In this document: piece by piece, positions 1-8,205 of the stretch
How positions within the stretch are numbered: the stretch's first letter is position 1
Layout of the letters: every line of letters starts with the position of its first letter
From: an uncultured Butyricicoccus sp.
GTDB taxonomy: Bacteria > Bacillota > Clostridia > Oscillospirales > Butyricicoccaceae
Length of the DNA: 64,000 nt
NCBI GenBank assembly: GCA_944376065.1
Contig: CALWBL010000001.1
Span: forward strand, 186,001-250,000
Reading direction: 5' to 3'
Position numbers and translations under genes: made by a program
The notes under the pieces: model-generated
Told to the model about the DNA's origin: nothing
The model's database searches: none
What the model saw: the letters and a program-made list of their open reading frames with translations, nothing else

Positions 1-516
1 CATAGTATGTATGTAAAGTGTTCCTTCCTGGTCGAGCCATAATACATCTGTTGTAATCATTTCATCAGAATCGGTTCCAAGCCAATTAGATAAAAGTGAT
101 ATTGGAAAACTGCCTTCATAGCTTAAATAAATACCATCTAATTTTAGGCTTTGACTTATTTCATATGTGTCTGCTGATTGAAATTCGCCGTTTTCTTCAA
201 GAGCTTGTCCCATTGTTTGATATATAGATTCATAAAACACAGCAACAGATGCCTCATGATACTGTACCCCATTCATTACACCATCTTTTTTGATTGCAAT
301 TTGAGTTGGCATTGCAGCTGGATTATTCCCTGTGCGTATTTCAAACCCACTTACACCATATGTTACCTTTTGGTAAAGAACAGCAAAAATCGAATCTTCT
401 GGCACGCTTGATGTATCAAGGTACGAAAGCCAAGCCAATCCTGTGAGCGGAATCATAGCTACAAACAAAACTAATAAAATCAAGTTTTTAATTCGATTTC
501 TTTTTTGCTCATTCAT
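1..516 (-). CDS. YycH-like membrane-anchored protein, 3' end beyond window
   Basis: Only the first 172 codons are inside the window; the gene runs off the left edge. It starts with MNEQKRNRIKNLILLVLF, a basic N-terminus followed by one hydrophobic segment (about residues 9-31), so the product should be a single-pass membrane protein with an extracytoplasmic body. The ATG overlaps the end of the upstream kinase by 8 bp, so the two are translationally coupled. In Firmicutes the gene after walRK usually encodes YycH or YycI, which tune the WalK kinase. That position, the topology and the length visible so far fit a YycH-like regulator, but I see no diagnostic motif, so the name rests mainly on context. 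Confidence 0.55.
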   Translation of the reverse strand, partial: MNEQKRNRIKNLILLVLFVAMIPLTGLAWLSYLDTSSVPEDSIFAVLYQKVTYGVSGFEIRTGNNPAAMPTQIAIKKDGVMNGVQYHEASVAVFYESIYQTMGQALEENGEFQSADTYEISQSLKLDGIYLSYEGSFPISLLSNWLGTDSDEMITTDVLWLDQEGTLYIHTM

Positions 517-2302
517 TTTTTTTGTCCTCTTGCTCTATTGGCAGCAGTATTGTAACCTCTGTACCTTTATCCGCCTCGCTCTCAAGGAATATTTTTCCTT
601 TATGTGCCTCAACCATTTCCTTTGCAATAGCAAGACCTAGACCTGTACCGCCTTTTTCTCTGGACCTAGCTTTATCAACTCTATAAAACCTTTCAAATAG
701 TCGTGGAATGTCGTCTGGCGGAATACCAATTCCATTATCAACAACTCTAATGCGTATAGTATTGCTATCCATCTGGTCAGCAAACAAAAATATTCTTCCT
801 CCGCTTGGTGTATATTTTATAGAATTTGAAATTATATTAACAACAACTTGTTCCAGTCTTTCTTTATCTCCAGTTATTTCTGGTAGTGGTTTAGGAATAT
901 ACATTGCAAGGTTGTGTCCATTTTTTTGAGCATCAAGCTCCATAGCCGCATACACACTTTCCAGCATTTTCTGTATTGAAAATTTGGTAAATTTCAAATC
1001 CATTCTGCCATAATCAAGTTTTGAAAGGGTCAGCAAATCCTTAACTATTCGTGTCATGCGGTCAGCCTCGCCCGTTATTACGCCAAGGAAACGTTTTTCA
1101 GTATCTGGCGGCAATTCTCCCGCTGCGTCCATTAGCGTTTCAGTATAGCTTTTTATATTTGTAAGAGGGGTTCTGAGCTCATGAGATACATTTGCTACAA
1201 ATTCACGCCTTGCATCATCTAGTTTTTTCTGCTCGGTTATGTCATGTATTACAGCTATAACTCCGCGTTCGCTTTCTCTAACGCCAAATGAGGCAAGCAG
1301 TACATGTAAAATTTTATCTTTTCTCATTATCTCACAGCTTACGGAACGCTTTTGAGCAGATGATTCTGGAAATTCAAGGTCTGTAAACACATCTTTAAAA
1401 TTCATAGATTCATCGAAATGAATATCAAGCAATCTTTCAGTTGCAGGATTCATATGAATAACCTTACCATCCATAGAAAACGCTGCTACACCATCTGACA
1501 TATGTAAAAATAAAGTATTTAGTTTATCGCGTTCATCTTGAACCTCTCCAATAGTGTTTTGCAGCATTTCTGCCATATAGTTAAATGTTTCGGTAAGATT
1601 GCCTATTTCATCACCTGATTGAATCTTCAATCGGTGACTATAATCACCTTTTGCAACAAGTTGTGCTTGTTTAGTTATATTTTCAATAGGTGTAGTTATT
1701 GCTTTACTAAGTAAAAAACTAAGCAAAACAACAACAAGCAAACCAAACAGCATAGCTTCCATAACAATGCTAAAGAAACGCCATGAAAGCTCTTGTATTT
1801 CCTGTTTATCGTCCTTTATGTAAACAATAAATCTTTCTTCTTCACCTTCAACTGGATATGCAGCATCTATATAGTGGTCTATTACTGCATTTTTAAGTCC
1901 TATCTGCCCTGCCATTGCAGAAAGGAGATTTGGTGTTATAGTTATCTCTGCACTTCCCTTTTCCCTTGAACCACTGAGATAATTGCCATTACTATCTAAA
2001 ATATAATAATTCCTATGGCTGTCTATTCCGAGTGAGCCTGCTCTTACATTTATCATTTCATCAAGCTGTTCAACAGCATTAAGTTCATGTGCCGCCTCCC
2101 CCATAGACTCACGCACATCAAATGTAAATACTCTGGTCATCTGATCTTGAAAATCCTTTATATAGTAATTACCGACACTATTTATAAGAAATGTGCCGGT
2201 AACAACCATAACAGATACTATAAGCAATATCAAAATCAGAACTAACTTCATGTGCAAGCTGCGAAACATACCAACAGGTGCTTTTTTATTATTTTCCATC
2301 AA
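509..2302 (-). CDS. WalK/PhoR-type sensor histidine kinase
   Basis: A 597-residue membrane kinase. Order of parts: TM1 about 19-41, an extracytoplasmic sensor about 42-177, TM2 about 178-199, HAMP about 200-252, a PAS domain about 255-360, HisKA with the phospho-acceptor His374 in NVSHELRTPL, and an ATPase domain with N box NIISNSIKYTP (from 489), G1 box DNGIGIP (522-528) and G2 box GGTGLGLAIA (551-560). This order matches WalK of low-GC Gram-positives, which controls cell-wall turnover; PhoR has the same architecture. It lies 7 bp downstream of its response regulator and overlaps the next gene, so the three form an operon. WalK is preferred because of the YycH-like neighbour, but walI/walJ homologues are not visible. 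Confidence 0.85.
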   Translation of the reverse strand: MMENNKKAPVGMFRSLHMKLVLILILLIVSVMVVTGTFLINSVGNYYIKDFQDQMTRVFTFDVRESMGEAAHELNAVEQLDEMINVRAGSLGIDSHRNYYILDSNGNYLSGSREKGSAEITITPNLLSAMAGQIGLKNAVIDHYIDAAYPVEGEEERFIVYIKDDKQEIQELSWRFFSIVMEAMLFGLLVVVLLSFLLSKAITTPIENITKQAQLVAKGDYSHRLKIQSGDEIGNLTETFNYMAEMLQNTIGEVQDERDKLNTLFLHMSDGVAAFSMDGKVIHMNPATERLLDIHFDESMNFKDVFTDLEFPESSAQKRSVSCEIMRKDKILHVLLASFGVRESERGVIAVIHDITEQKKLDDARREFVANVSHELRTPLTNIKSYTETLMDAAGELPPDTEKRFLGVITGEADRMTRIVKDLLTLSKLDYGRMDLKFTKFSIQKMLESVYAAMELDAQKNGHNLAMYIPKPLPEITGDKERLEQVVVNIISNSIKYTPSGGRIFLFADQMDSNTIRIRVVDNGIGIPPDDIPRLFERFYRVDKARSREKGGTGLGLAIAKEMVEAHKGKIFLESEADKGTEVTILLPIEQEDKKNE

Positions 2303-2309
2303 TAGCTCC

Positions 2310-3017
2310 TCAGATGCTTTCTAATTTTTCTGTGTCCGAGAAATAATATCCAAGTCCACGTTTAGTTATTATATAACGAGGTTGAGCGGCTTGGTCCTCT
2401 ATTTTTTCACGCAGTCTGCGTATAGCAACGTCAACGGCTCTTAAATCCCCATAATATTCATATCCCCAAACCTTTTCCATAAGTTCCTCTCTTGAGTAAA
2501 CCTGTCCTGGAGTAGCTGCAAGAAAGGTCAGAAGCTCAAATTCTCTTACCGAAAGGTCTAGTTGCTTACCATGTTTATAAATTGAGCCATTTGACGCTCT
2601 AATCTGCAAACCATCTGATGTTTCTTCTGTTTTTACTTCTTCCTCTGGAGATATAACACTTCGCCTGATATTTGCCTTTACTCTTGCCATAAGTTCACGC
2701 ATTGAAAAAGGTTTGGTAATGTAATCATCTGCCCCGAGCTCAAGACCAAGAATCTTGTCTGATTCTTCCTCTCTTGCTGTGAGCATTAAAATTGGAACCT
2801 GCGAGCTTGAACGCACTTTTTTACAAACCTCAAATCCGTCCATTTGTGGCAGCATAACATCTAACAATATAAGGTCGGGAGATTTTTGGAGTGCTAGTTT
2901 TAAGCCATCTGTACCATTATTAGCCTCTAATGTTTCATAACCTTCTCTTTGCAAATTGAAAACAAGAATATCAGCAATCGCTTTTTCATCTTCTACCACA
3001 AGAATGGTTTTCGACAT
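2310..3017 (-). CDS. OmpR/PhoB-family response regulator (WalR-like)
   Basis: A 235-residue two-domain regulator. The receiver domain (1-120) has the acidic pocket VVEDE, the phospho-acceptor Asp53 in LILLDVMLPQMDG and the conserved Lys in YITKPFS near 102. A winged-helix DNA-binding domain occupies about 135-230 and contains VWGYEYYGDLRAVDVAIRRL and the typical C-terminal hairpin RYIITKRGLGYYF. The start is supported by AAAGGAGC eight bases upstream. It is cotranscribed with the kinase just downstream and is presumably its partner. In the WalR family the targets are autolysin and cell-wall genes; no target site was identified here. Confidence 0.88.
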   Translation of the reverse strand: MSKTILVVEDEKAIADILVFNLQREGYETLEANNGTDGLKLALQKSPDLILLDVMLPQMDGFEVCKKVRSSSQVPILMLTAREEESDKILGLELGADDYITKPFSMRELMARVKANIRRSVISPEEEVKTEETSDGLQIRASNGSIYKHGKQLDLSVREFELLTFLAATPGQVYSREELMEKVWGYEYYGDLRAVDVAIRRLREKIEDQAAQPRYIITKRGLGYYFSDTEKLESI

Positions 3018-3049
3018 GATTTTGCTCCTTTCCTATGGCGACAAGTTTT

Positions 3050-3592
3050 TTATCTAATGAGTCCATTTAAACGCGCACGATATGCCGCCATAACCGTTTT
3101 AGCATCTCGAATTTCATCAGATGCAATTTTTTCTTCAAGCTCAGAAAATGGCATACGAATATGTTCTACAAATTCATCTTCATCGGGTGAAATTTCGCCT
3201 GGTGTAAGACCTGTTGCCGCATATAAATATACAATTTCATTTAAAAATCCAGGAGATGGATAAACCTGTCCCAGCTTTATCATATTTTTTGCTGTATATC
3301 CAGTTTCTTCTTTAAGTTCACGTCTGCCACAAGTTTCGATATCTTCTGCACCATGGTCTAATTTACCCGCTGGAATTTCATAAATAACCTCTTTGTATGG
3401 ATATCTAAACTGACGAACAAGTATAATATTTCCATCAGAATCTATTGGTAGTATTCCAACACCGCCCACATGCTCACAAACTTCCCTAACTGACGGTTTG
3501 CCGTTTGGAAGTTCTATATTATCAACTCTTGCTGACATAATTTTTCCGCGAAAGTGATATGTTTTATCTATTGTTTTTTCTGTAAAATCCAT
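3050..3592 (-). CDS. nudF: Nudix hydrolase, ADP-ribose pyrophosphatase type
   Basis: A 180-residue Nudix protein of the NudF/YqkG type that hydrolyses ADP-ribose and similar nucleoside diphosphate sugars in the cytosol. It has the N-terminal family feature DNIELPNGKPSVREVCEH and a Nudix box running from PAGKLDHG to RRELKEETGY. Against the usual spacing (G-x5-E-x7-R-E) there is one extra residue between the first Gly and the R-E pair, so the first acidic residue is shifted by one; the downstream E-E pair is intact. The gene starts 3 bp after the GH13 stop, so the two are coupled. In several Gram-positives nudF sits near glycogen or cell-wall genes without known functional dependence. Confidence 0.85.
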   Translation of the reverse strand: MDFTEKTIDKTYHFRGKIMSARVDNIELPNGKPSVREVCEHVGGVGILPIDSDGNIILVRQFRYPYKEVIYEIPAGKLDHGAEDIETCGRRELKEETGYTAKNMIKLGQVYPSPGFLNEIVYLYAATGLTPGEISPDEDEFVEHIRMPFSELEEKIASDEIRDAKTVMAAYRARLNGLIR

Positions 3593-3595
3593 TGT

Positions 3596-5500
3596 TTATT
3601 CCCCCTCTGGAATAATCTTTACAATATATGCTTTTTCCGGCTCTAAAACTACCGATTTATCGTTATTTTCATCGATATAAGTTTCGATTTCACCAAAAAC
3701 CGGTACTATATCTTCTGCATTTTCTACCGCGTAATAAACAGCTTCATTACCACGATTTACAAATACCATTATTTGTTCATTTTGTGTGGAACGCTCATAG
3801 ATTAAAACGTCGTCATCAGCCTCTAAAAATCGTAATTTACCTTTATTTAGTGCCTCACTTGAGCATCTAACAGCACCAAGTTGCCTATAAAATTCTAAAA
3901 TTTGATTATCTTCATTTCCCCAAGGATATGTTCTACGATTGAATGGGTCTTCATAGCCCTGCTGACCTGCCTCATCGCCATAATAAATAGTTGGTGAACC
4001 TGGAATGGTAAACTGAATTATCGCTGCCATAAATAATTTACGCTTTGCCCTTTCAAGTTCATCACCCTCAAGCAAGCGATTTGCACGAAAATCTCGGCTT
4101 TGATTCCAATCATTTTGGTCAGAACCAAACAAAGTCAATGCTCTTGGTGTATCATGCGTACTTATAATATTCATTAGGTTATGAAAAATTGCAGTTGGAT
4201 AATTTTCACGCAGACACTCCATTTTTTCCATAAAATCTTCTGCTGGTGTACCGCTTAAATACGCAAGGACACCATCACGAAGTGGATAGTTCATAACACT
4301 GTCAAGCTCTCCACCTTGAAAATATTTACGTCTAACACCATAGCTGATTTTATTTGACGCATCTTCCCAAACTTCACCTATAACAAGTGCATCTTCCTTG
4401 ACACTCCTTGCAGCCTCATTAAGTTTTGCTATAAATTCATCTGGCAGCTCATCAGCAACATCCAAACGCCAACCAGATGCACCAACATTAAGCCAATGCT
4501 TAATTACACTATCTTCTCCATCAATTATATAATCAAGATACGCAGGATTCATTTCATTGACCTGTGGCAATGTGTAAATTCCCCACCACGAGGAATATTT
4601 ATTAGGCCACTCTGAAAAATCATACCATTGATAATATGGTGATTCTTTAGATTGATATGCACCCACGCTATCATAATTACCTCTTGCGTTAAAATATTCG
4701 CTATCATATCCAGTATGACTAAAAACGCCATCTAAAACAATTCGCATACCACGTTTTTTAGTCTCAGTGCAAAGCTCTTTAAAGTCTTGTTCGTCACCTA
4801 TCATAGGGTCAATGTTTTTATAATTACCTGTATCATATCTATGGTTTGAAAACGCCTCAAAAATGGGGTTAAAATAAATGGTTTGAACATTTAAACTCTG
4901 TAAATAATCAAGTTTTGAAATAACACCCTTTATACTTCCACCAAAAAAATCATTATTCCAAATTTCACCTTTTTCGTCAGGCAAATATACAGGAATATCT
5001 GACCAGTTTTCATGAATGTTGCGAGTGGTACGCCAGCCTTCTTTTGCTGGGATTTCAGTTCTGCAAAAACGATCTGGAAAAATATTGTATGTGATGCCTT
5101 GTCCAAACCAATCAGCGACTTTATAATTGCCATTAAAAACGGTCATTTGAAACATATCACCAAGCTCTTTGCGGACATCGCCATAACCGCCTGCACTTCT
5201 GCCAATATAATAAACATCATAAGCTGTTGTTATTTTAAATGCATACCAATAAAGCCCTGCATCATCTGCTTTAAAATTCACTTTATAGCAGTCACGATAG
5301 CCTGCATATCCATCCCACTGCATGGCCATAACCTTACTTTCAGAATCATTATCAGCTTTTATTATAAACTCTGCATTTAATACTCCTGTATTTCTTCTAG
5401 GGTATATACAGATTTCCACATTTTCATATGCTTTAACTGCACCAAATGGTTTTTTATATAATTCATTTCTTGAACAATAAATGCTTGAAATTTCACTCAT
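3596..5500 (-). CDS. GH13 alpha-glucan hydrolase (neopullulanase / maltodextrin-hydrolase type)
   Basis: A 634-residue cytoplasmic enzyme without a signal peptide. An N-terminal beta-sandwich (about 1-125, CBM34-like) is followed by a GH13 barrel. Conserved regions are visible: NPIFEAFSNHRYD near 211, the DGVFSHTG strand at 257-264, the nucleophile Asp347 in GWRLDVAD, the acid/base Glu376 in VIGEVWED and the transition-state Asp450 in ISTHDTPR. These are the residues needed for retaining hydrolysis of alpha-1,4 (and often 1,6) linkages. Its place just after the glycogen operon suggests it trims glycogen or imported maltodextrins. It has its own SD (AAAAAGGAGA) and follows the glgP terminator, so it is probably transcribed from a separate promoter in the AT-rich gap 5501-5649. 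Confidence 0.88.
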   Translation of the reverse strand: MSEISSIYCSRNELYKKPFGAVKAYENVEICIYPRRNTGVLNAEFIIKADNDSESKVMAMQWDGYAGYRDCYKVNFKADDAGLYWYAFKITTAYDVYYIGRSAGGYGDVRKELGDMFQMTVFNGNYKVADWFGQGITYNIFPDRFCRTEIPAKEGWRTTRNIHENWSDIPVYLPDEKGEIWNNDFFGGSIKGVISKLDYLQSLNVQTIYFNPIFEAFSNHRYDTGNYKNIDPMIGDEQDFKELCTETKKRGMRIVLDGVFSHTGYDSEYFNARGNYDSVGAYQSKESPYYQWYDFSEWPNKYSSWWGIYTLPQVNEMNPAYLDYIIDGEDSVIKHWLNVGASGWRLDVADELPDEFIAKLNEAARSVKEDALVIGEVWEDASNKISYGVRRKYFQGGELDSVMNYPLRDGVLAYLSGTPAEDFMEKMECLRENYPTAIFHNLMNIISTHDTPRALTLFGSDQNDWNQSRDFRANRLLEGDELERAKRKLFMAAIIQFTIPGSPTIYYGDEAGQQGYEDPFNRRTYPWGNEDNQILEFYRQLGAVRCSSEALNKGKLRFLEADDDVLIYERSTQNEQIMVFVNRGNEAVYYAVENAEDIVPVFGEIETYIDENNDKSVVLEPEKAYIVKIIPEGE

Positions 5501-5649
5501 TGAAAATATCTCCTTTTTAACTCAGATTAATAAATTTATAACAATCAAACTATAACCTGAGCATTGCACACCAATACATTTTATAGTATAACATATTAAG
5601 ATATTTTTTTTAAGTAGTCAAATGTGTTTTATTTATAAAATAATAAAAG

Positions 5650-5683
5650 CTGCCCATACTCTGTTTTACAGAAATATGGGCAG
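5650..5683 (-). terminator. terminator after glgP
   Basis: Inverted repeat CTGCCCATA / TATGGGCAG with an inner CTGTTTTACAG hairpin. On the minus strand it is followed by CTTTTATTATTTT, a moderate U-tract, 15 bases beyond the glgP stop codon. Confidence 0.8.
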
Positions 5684-5697
5684 TGGTAATTTACGAA

Positions 5698-8106
5698 TTA
5701 AAACGAGAATTTAGATGGAACACGCCAAATATTTTGTGCATATTCTGCAACGGAACGGTCTGCTGCAAATCGTCCACTGTTTGCAATATTCATTAAAGAC
5801 ATATAATTCCAGTTTTGCTGGCGCAGATACATTTGCGATGCCCTTTCTTGAGTTCTGCAATAAGAAGCAAAATCACGTGCAATGCAATAATGGTCAGCTT
5901 CATCGCCATTTTTAAACATTGTATTGATAACATCTGTGTAGTCAACACCATCTTCAAAACCTTCACGTATACGCTCTATCGCATACTTTAACTCCGTGCA
6001 AAGCATGTCGTCATTATCTGGACGAACTCTGCCTGTGAAAGCCTCACTTGACTGAGTGCCAAACAATAGTATATTCTCACGTCCTACTGTTTTTTCTATC
6101 TCAATATTAGCACCATTCCAAGTTCCTATGGTTATTGCACCATTCATCATAAATCTCATATTATTTGTGCCTGAAGCCTCACTTCCAGTTAGAGAAATCT
6201 GTTCTGCAAGTTCAGCCGCTGGTATAACAATTTCTGAAAGCGAAACATTGTAATTTTCTAAAAAAACAAATTTTATAAATTTATTAACCTCTTGGTCATT
6301 ATTTATCATGTTTCCGATTGCATTAGCAAGTCTAATTATCTTTTTCTCAATACTATGACCAGGCATAGCCCTTGCACACATAATAAATGTTCTTGGGACA
6401 AGAAGTGGTTCTTCATGTTTTTTGATTTTATTGTAGATTGTGATAATATGCATTAAATACATCAAATGCCGCTTATGTAAATGCACATACTCACAGTATA
6501 TATCAAACATTGTATTTACATCAATTTGCAAACCAGTCGTATCAAAAATATACTTTGCAAGACGTTTTTTGTTATTAAGTTTGATTCTTCCAATTGTATC
6601 AAGCAGTGTTTTATCTCTGCCAAGTCCTGATAGAACATGTAATTCAGATGGGTGAGTTATAAATCCTTCACCAATTTTTGAGCTTACAAACTCAGCAAGC
6701 TCTGGATTTGCTTGACAAAGCCAACGTCTAATAGAAACACCGTTTGTAATCTGCTTGAACCTTGCGGGATAAATGGCATAAAGTTCTGGAAATATACGAG
6801 TTTTTAGCATTTCTTCATGCAAAGCAGAAACGCCGTTTACAGAGAACGAACCTATTATTGCAAGATTTGCCATATTCACATATCCATTGCAAACAACCAG
6901 CATTTTATCAACTTTACCTGCGTCATCTGGATAATAATCCTTCAGCATACATGCATATCTATGGTTTATCTCATTTATAATGCTCATAATTCTCGGTGCA
7001 CAACTTTCAAGCATATTAACAGACCAAAATTCCAATCCGACTTGACGCATAGTATGGTTTGTATAAGCTATTGATTGAGTTGTAACATTCCAAGCAAATT
7101 CCCAACTCATATTTTCTTCGTCTAATAATATACGCATAAGTTCTGGTATTGCTAATACAGGTTGAGTATCATTTAAGTGCAAAACATTTTTTTCTGCAAA
7201 ATTATCTAAAGTACCATAAATTTCTTTATGCTTTGCACAAATATCCTGAACTGTTGCAGAAACTAGAAAATACTGCTGTCTTAGCCTTTGAATTTTACCT
7301 TCATCAGTTGAATCATCTGGATAAAGCACCTTTGATATGGATTGTGCTGCTGCAACCTTTTGCAGAACCTCCAGATAATCCCTTGCATTTGTATCCGGCT
7401 CAAGAGGACTTGTTGCCTGCCAAAGTCTAAGAGTAGCTGTATGCTCAGTATTATAACCAGATATTATTACATCATGTGGTATCGCTATTACAGGAATATC
7501 ATCTTTATATGCAATATGCAATCCATCATTTTGCCAAATTTCTTGTATTTGTCCACCTATATGAACCACTCTGGCATCATTAAACCGTGGTATTTGCCAA
7601 ACGGAACCCGTTTCAAGCCATGGGTCAGGCAATTCTATTTGCTCACCATTTTCTATTTTTTGAATAAAATTACCCTTTTCATATCTAATTGTATAGCCTA
7701 TACCTGCAACGCCAATAGTCGCGACAGCATCGCCATAACATGCCGCAAGTCCACCTAGTGAACTTGCTCCAAGACCACAGTCTTTTTCAACTCCGAAAAT
7801 CTTTTCGGATTGGTACCCAAGTTCGTCTAAGGCTTCTTCAAGTGAATCTAACATACCAAGATTATATGCATGATTTCTAAGAGATTTACCTAGTAAAAAT
7901 TCCATGCACAGAAAATGAACTTTACGTTTTGCTTTTTGCTCTCTATCAGTTTGCAGCATAAAGTCATATAACTCATTTTGCACATACCACGCACATGCAT
8001 AATAAATTTGTTCTTCACTTGCATTAGCTAATTGCTTTCCAAAATGCTGATCTAATTTTTTTACAATTTCTTTTTTAATTTCGTTTTTGCGGTACTGTTT
8101 TGCCAT
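5698..8106 (-). CDS. glgP: glycogen phosphorylase homologue with a degenerate active site
   Basis: An 802-residue protein that aligns along its length with glycogen/maltodextrin phosphorylases (GT35). The Met at 8106 is chosen because GAGG lies 10 bases upstream and the resulting length fits the family; an in-frame ATG at 8142 has no SD. Key residues are altered. The PLP Schiff-base lysine (Lys680 of rabbit muscle enzyme, in GTGNMKF) is Arg651 in GTNNMRF. Lys568 and Arg569 of the phosphate site are Glu539 and Tyr540 in CEYVHLHKR; only the Lys574 equivalent (545) remains. The glycine-rich loop GNGGLGR reads GASSLGG (113-119), and the NDTHP histidine is Gln315. The reading frame is intact and the fold core (YTNHT, TNGV, WNGANIE) is kept. 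Known family members are PLP enzymes releasing glucose-1-phosphate; this one is probably inactive in that reaction and may have a regulatory or glucan-binding role. It is the last gene of the glg operon. Confidence 0.85.
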   Translation of the reverse strand: MAKQYRKNEIKKEIVKKLDQHFGKQLANASEEQIYYACAWYVQNELYDFMLQTDREQKAKRKVHFLCMEFLLGKSLRNHAYNLGMLDSLEEALDELGYQSEKIFGVEKDCGLGASSLGGLAACYGDAVATIGVAGIGYTIRYEKGNFIQKIENGEQIELPDPWLETGSVWQIPRFNDARVVHIGGQIQEIWQNDGLHIAYKDDIPVIAIPHDVIISGYNTEHTATLRLWQATSPLEPDTNARDYLEVLQKVAAAQSISKVLYPDDSTDEGKIQRLRQQYFLVSATVQDICAKHKEIYGTLDNFAEKNVLHLNDTQPVLAIPELMRILLDEENMSWEFAWNVTTQSIAYTNHTMRQVGLEFWSVNMLESCAPRIMSIINEINHRYACMLKDYYPDDAGKVDKMLVVCNGYVNMANLAIIGSFSVNGVSALHEEMLKTRIFPELYAIYPARFKQITNGVSIRRWLCQANPELAEFVSSKIGEGFITHPSELHVLSGLGRDKTLLDTIGRIKLNNKKRLAKYIFDTTGLQIDVNTMFDIYCEYVHLHKRHLMYLMHIITIYNKIKKHEEPLLVPRTFIMCARAMPGHSIEKKIIRLANAIGNMINNDQEVNKFIKFVFLENYNVSLSEIVIPAAELAEQISLTGSEASGTNNMRFMMNGAITIGTWNGANIEIEKTVGRENILLFGTQSSEAFTGRVRPDNDDMLCTELKYAIERIREGFEDGVDYTDVINTMFKNGDEADHYCIARDFASYCRTQERASQMYLRQQNWNYMSLMNIANSGRFAADRSVAEYAQNIWRVPSKFSF

Positions 8107-8146
8107 GCTTGTTTTTCCTCGCCCCCAGCGGTTATTATTCATTAGA

Positions 8147-8176
8147 GCGGTATTCCGTTAGAAAACAAAATACCGC
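8147..8176 (-). other. leader hairpin before glgP
   Basis: Inverted repeat GCGGTA / TACCGC with a long loop, in the glgA-glgP gap, about 40 bases before the glgP start. It has no U-tract, so it is more likely an mRNA structure than a terminator. Function unknown. Confidence 0.35.
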
Positions 8177-8205
8177 CCATTTCTCTTATTATATTAGATA
8201 TGACT

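Noticed and set aside
5698..8142. Glycogen phosphorylase changes caused by a frameshift or sequencing error
   Set aside because: The frame is open throughout, the altered sites are scattered single-codon changes, and flanking motifs align with a constant offset.
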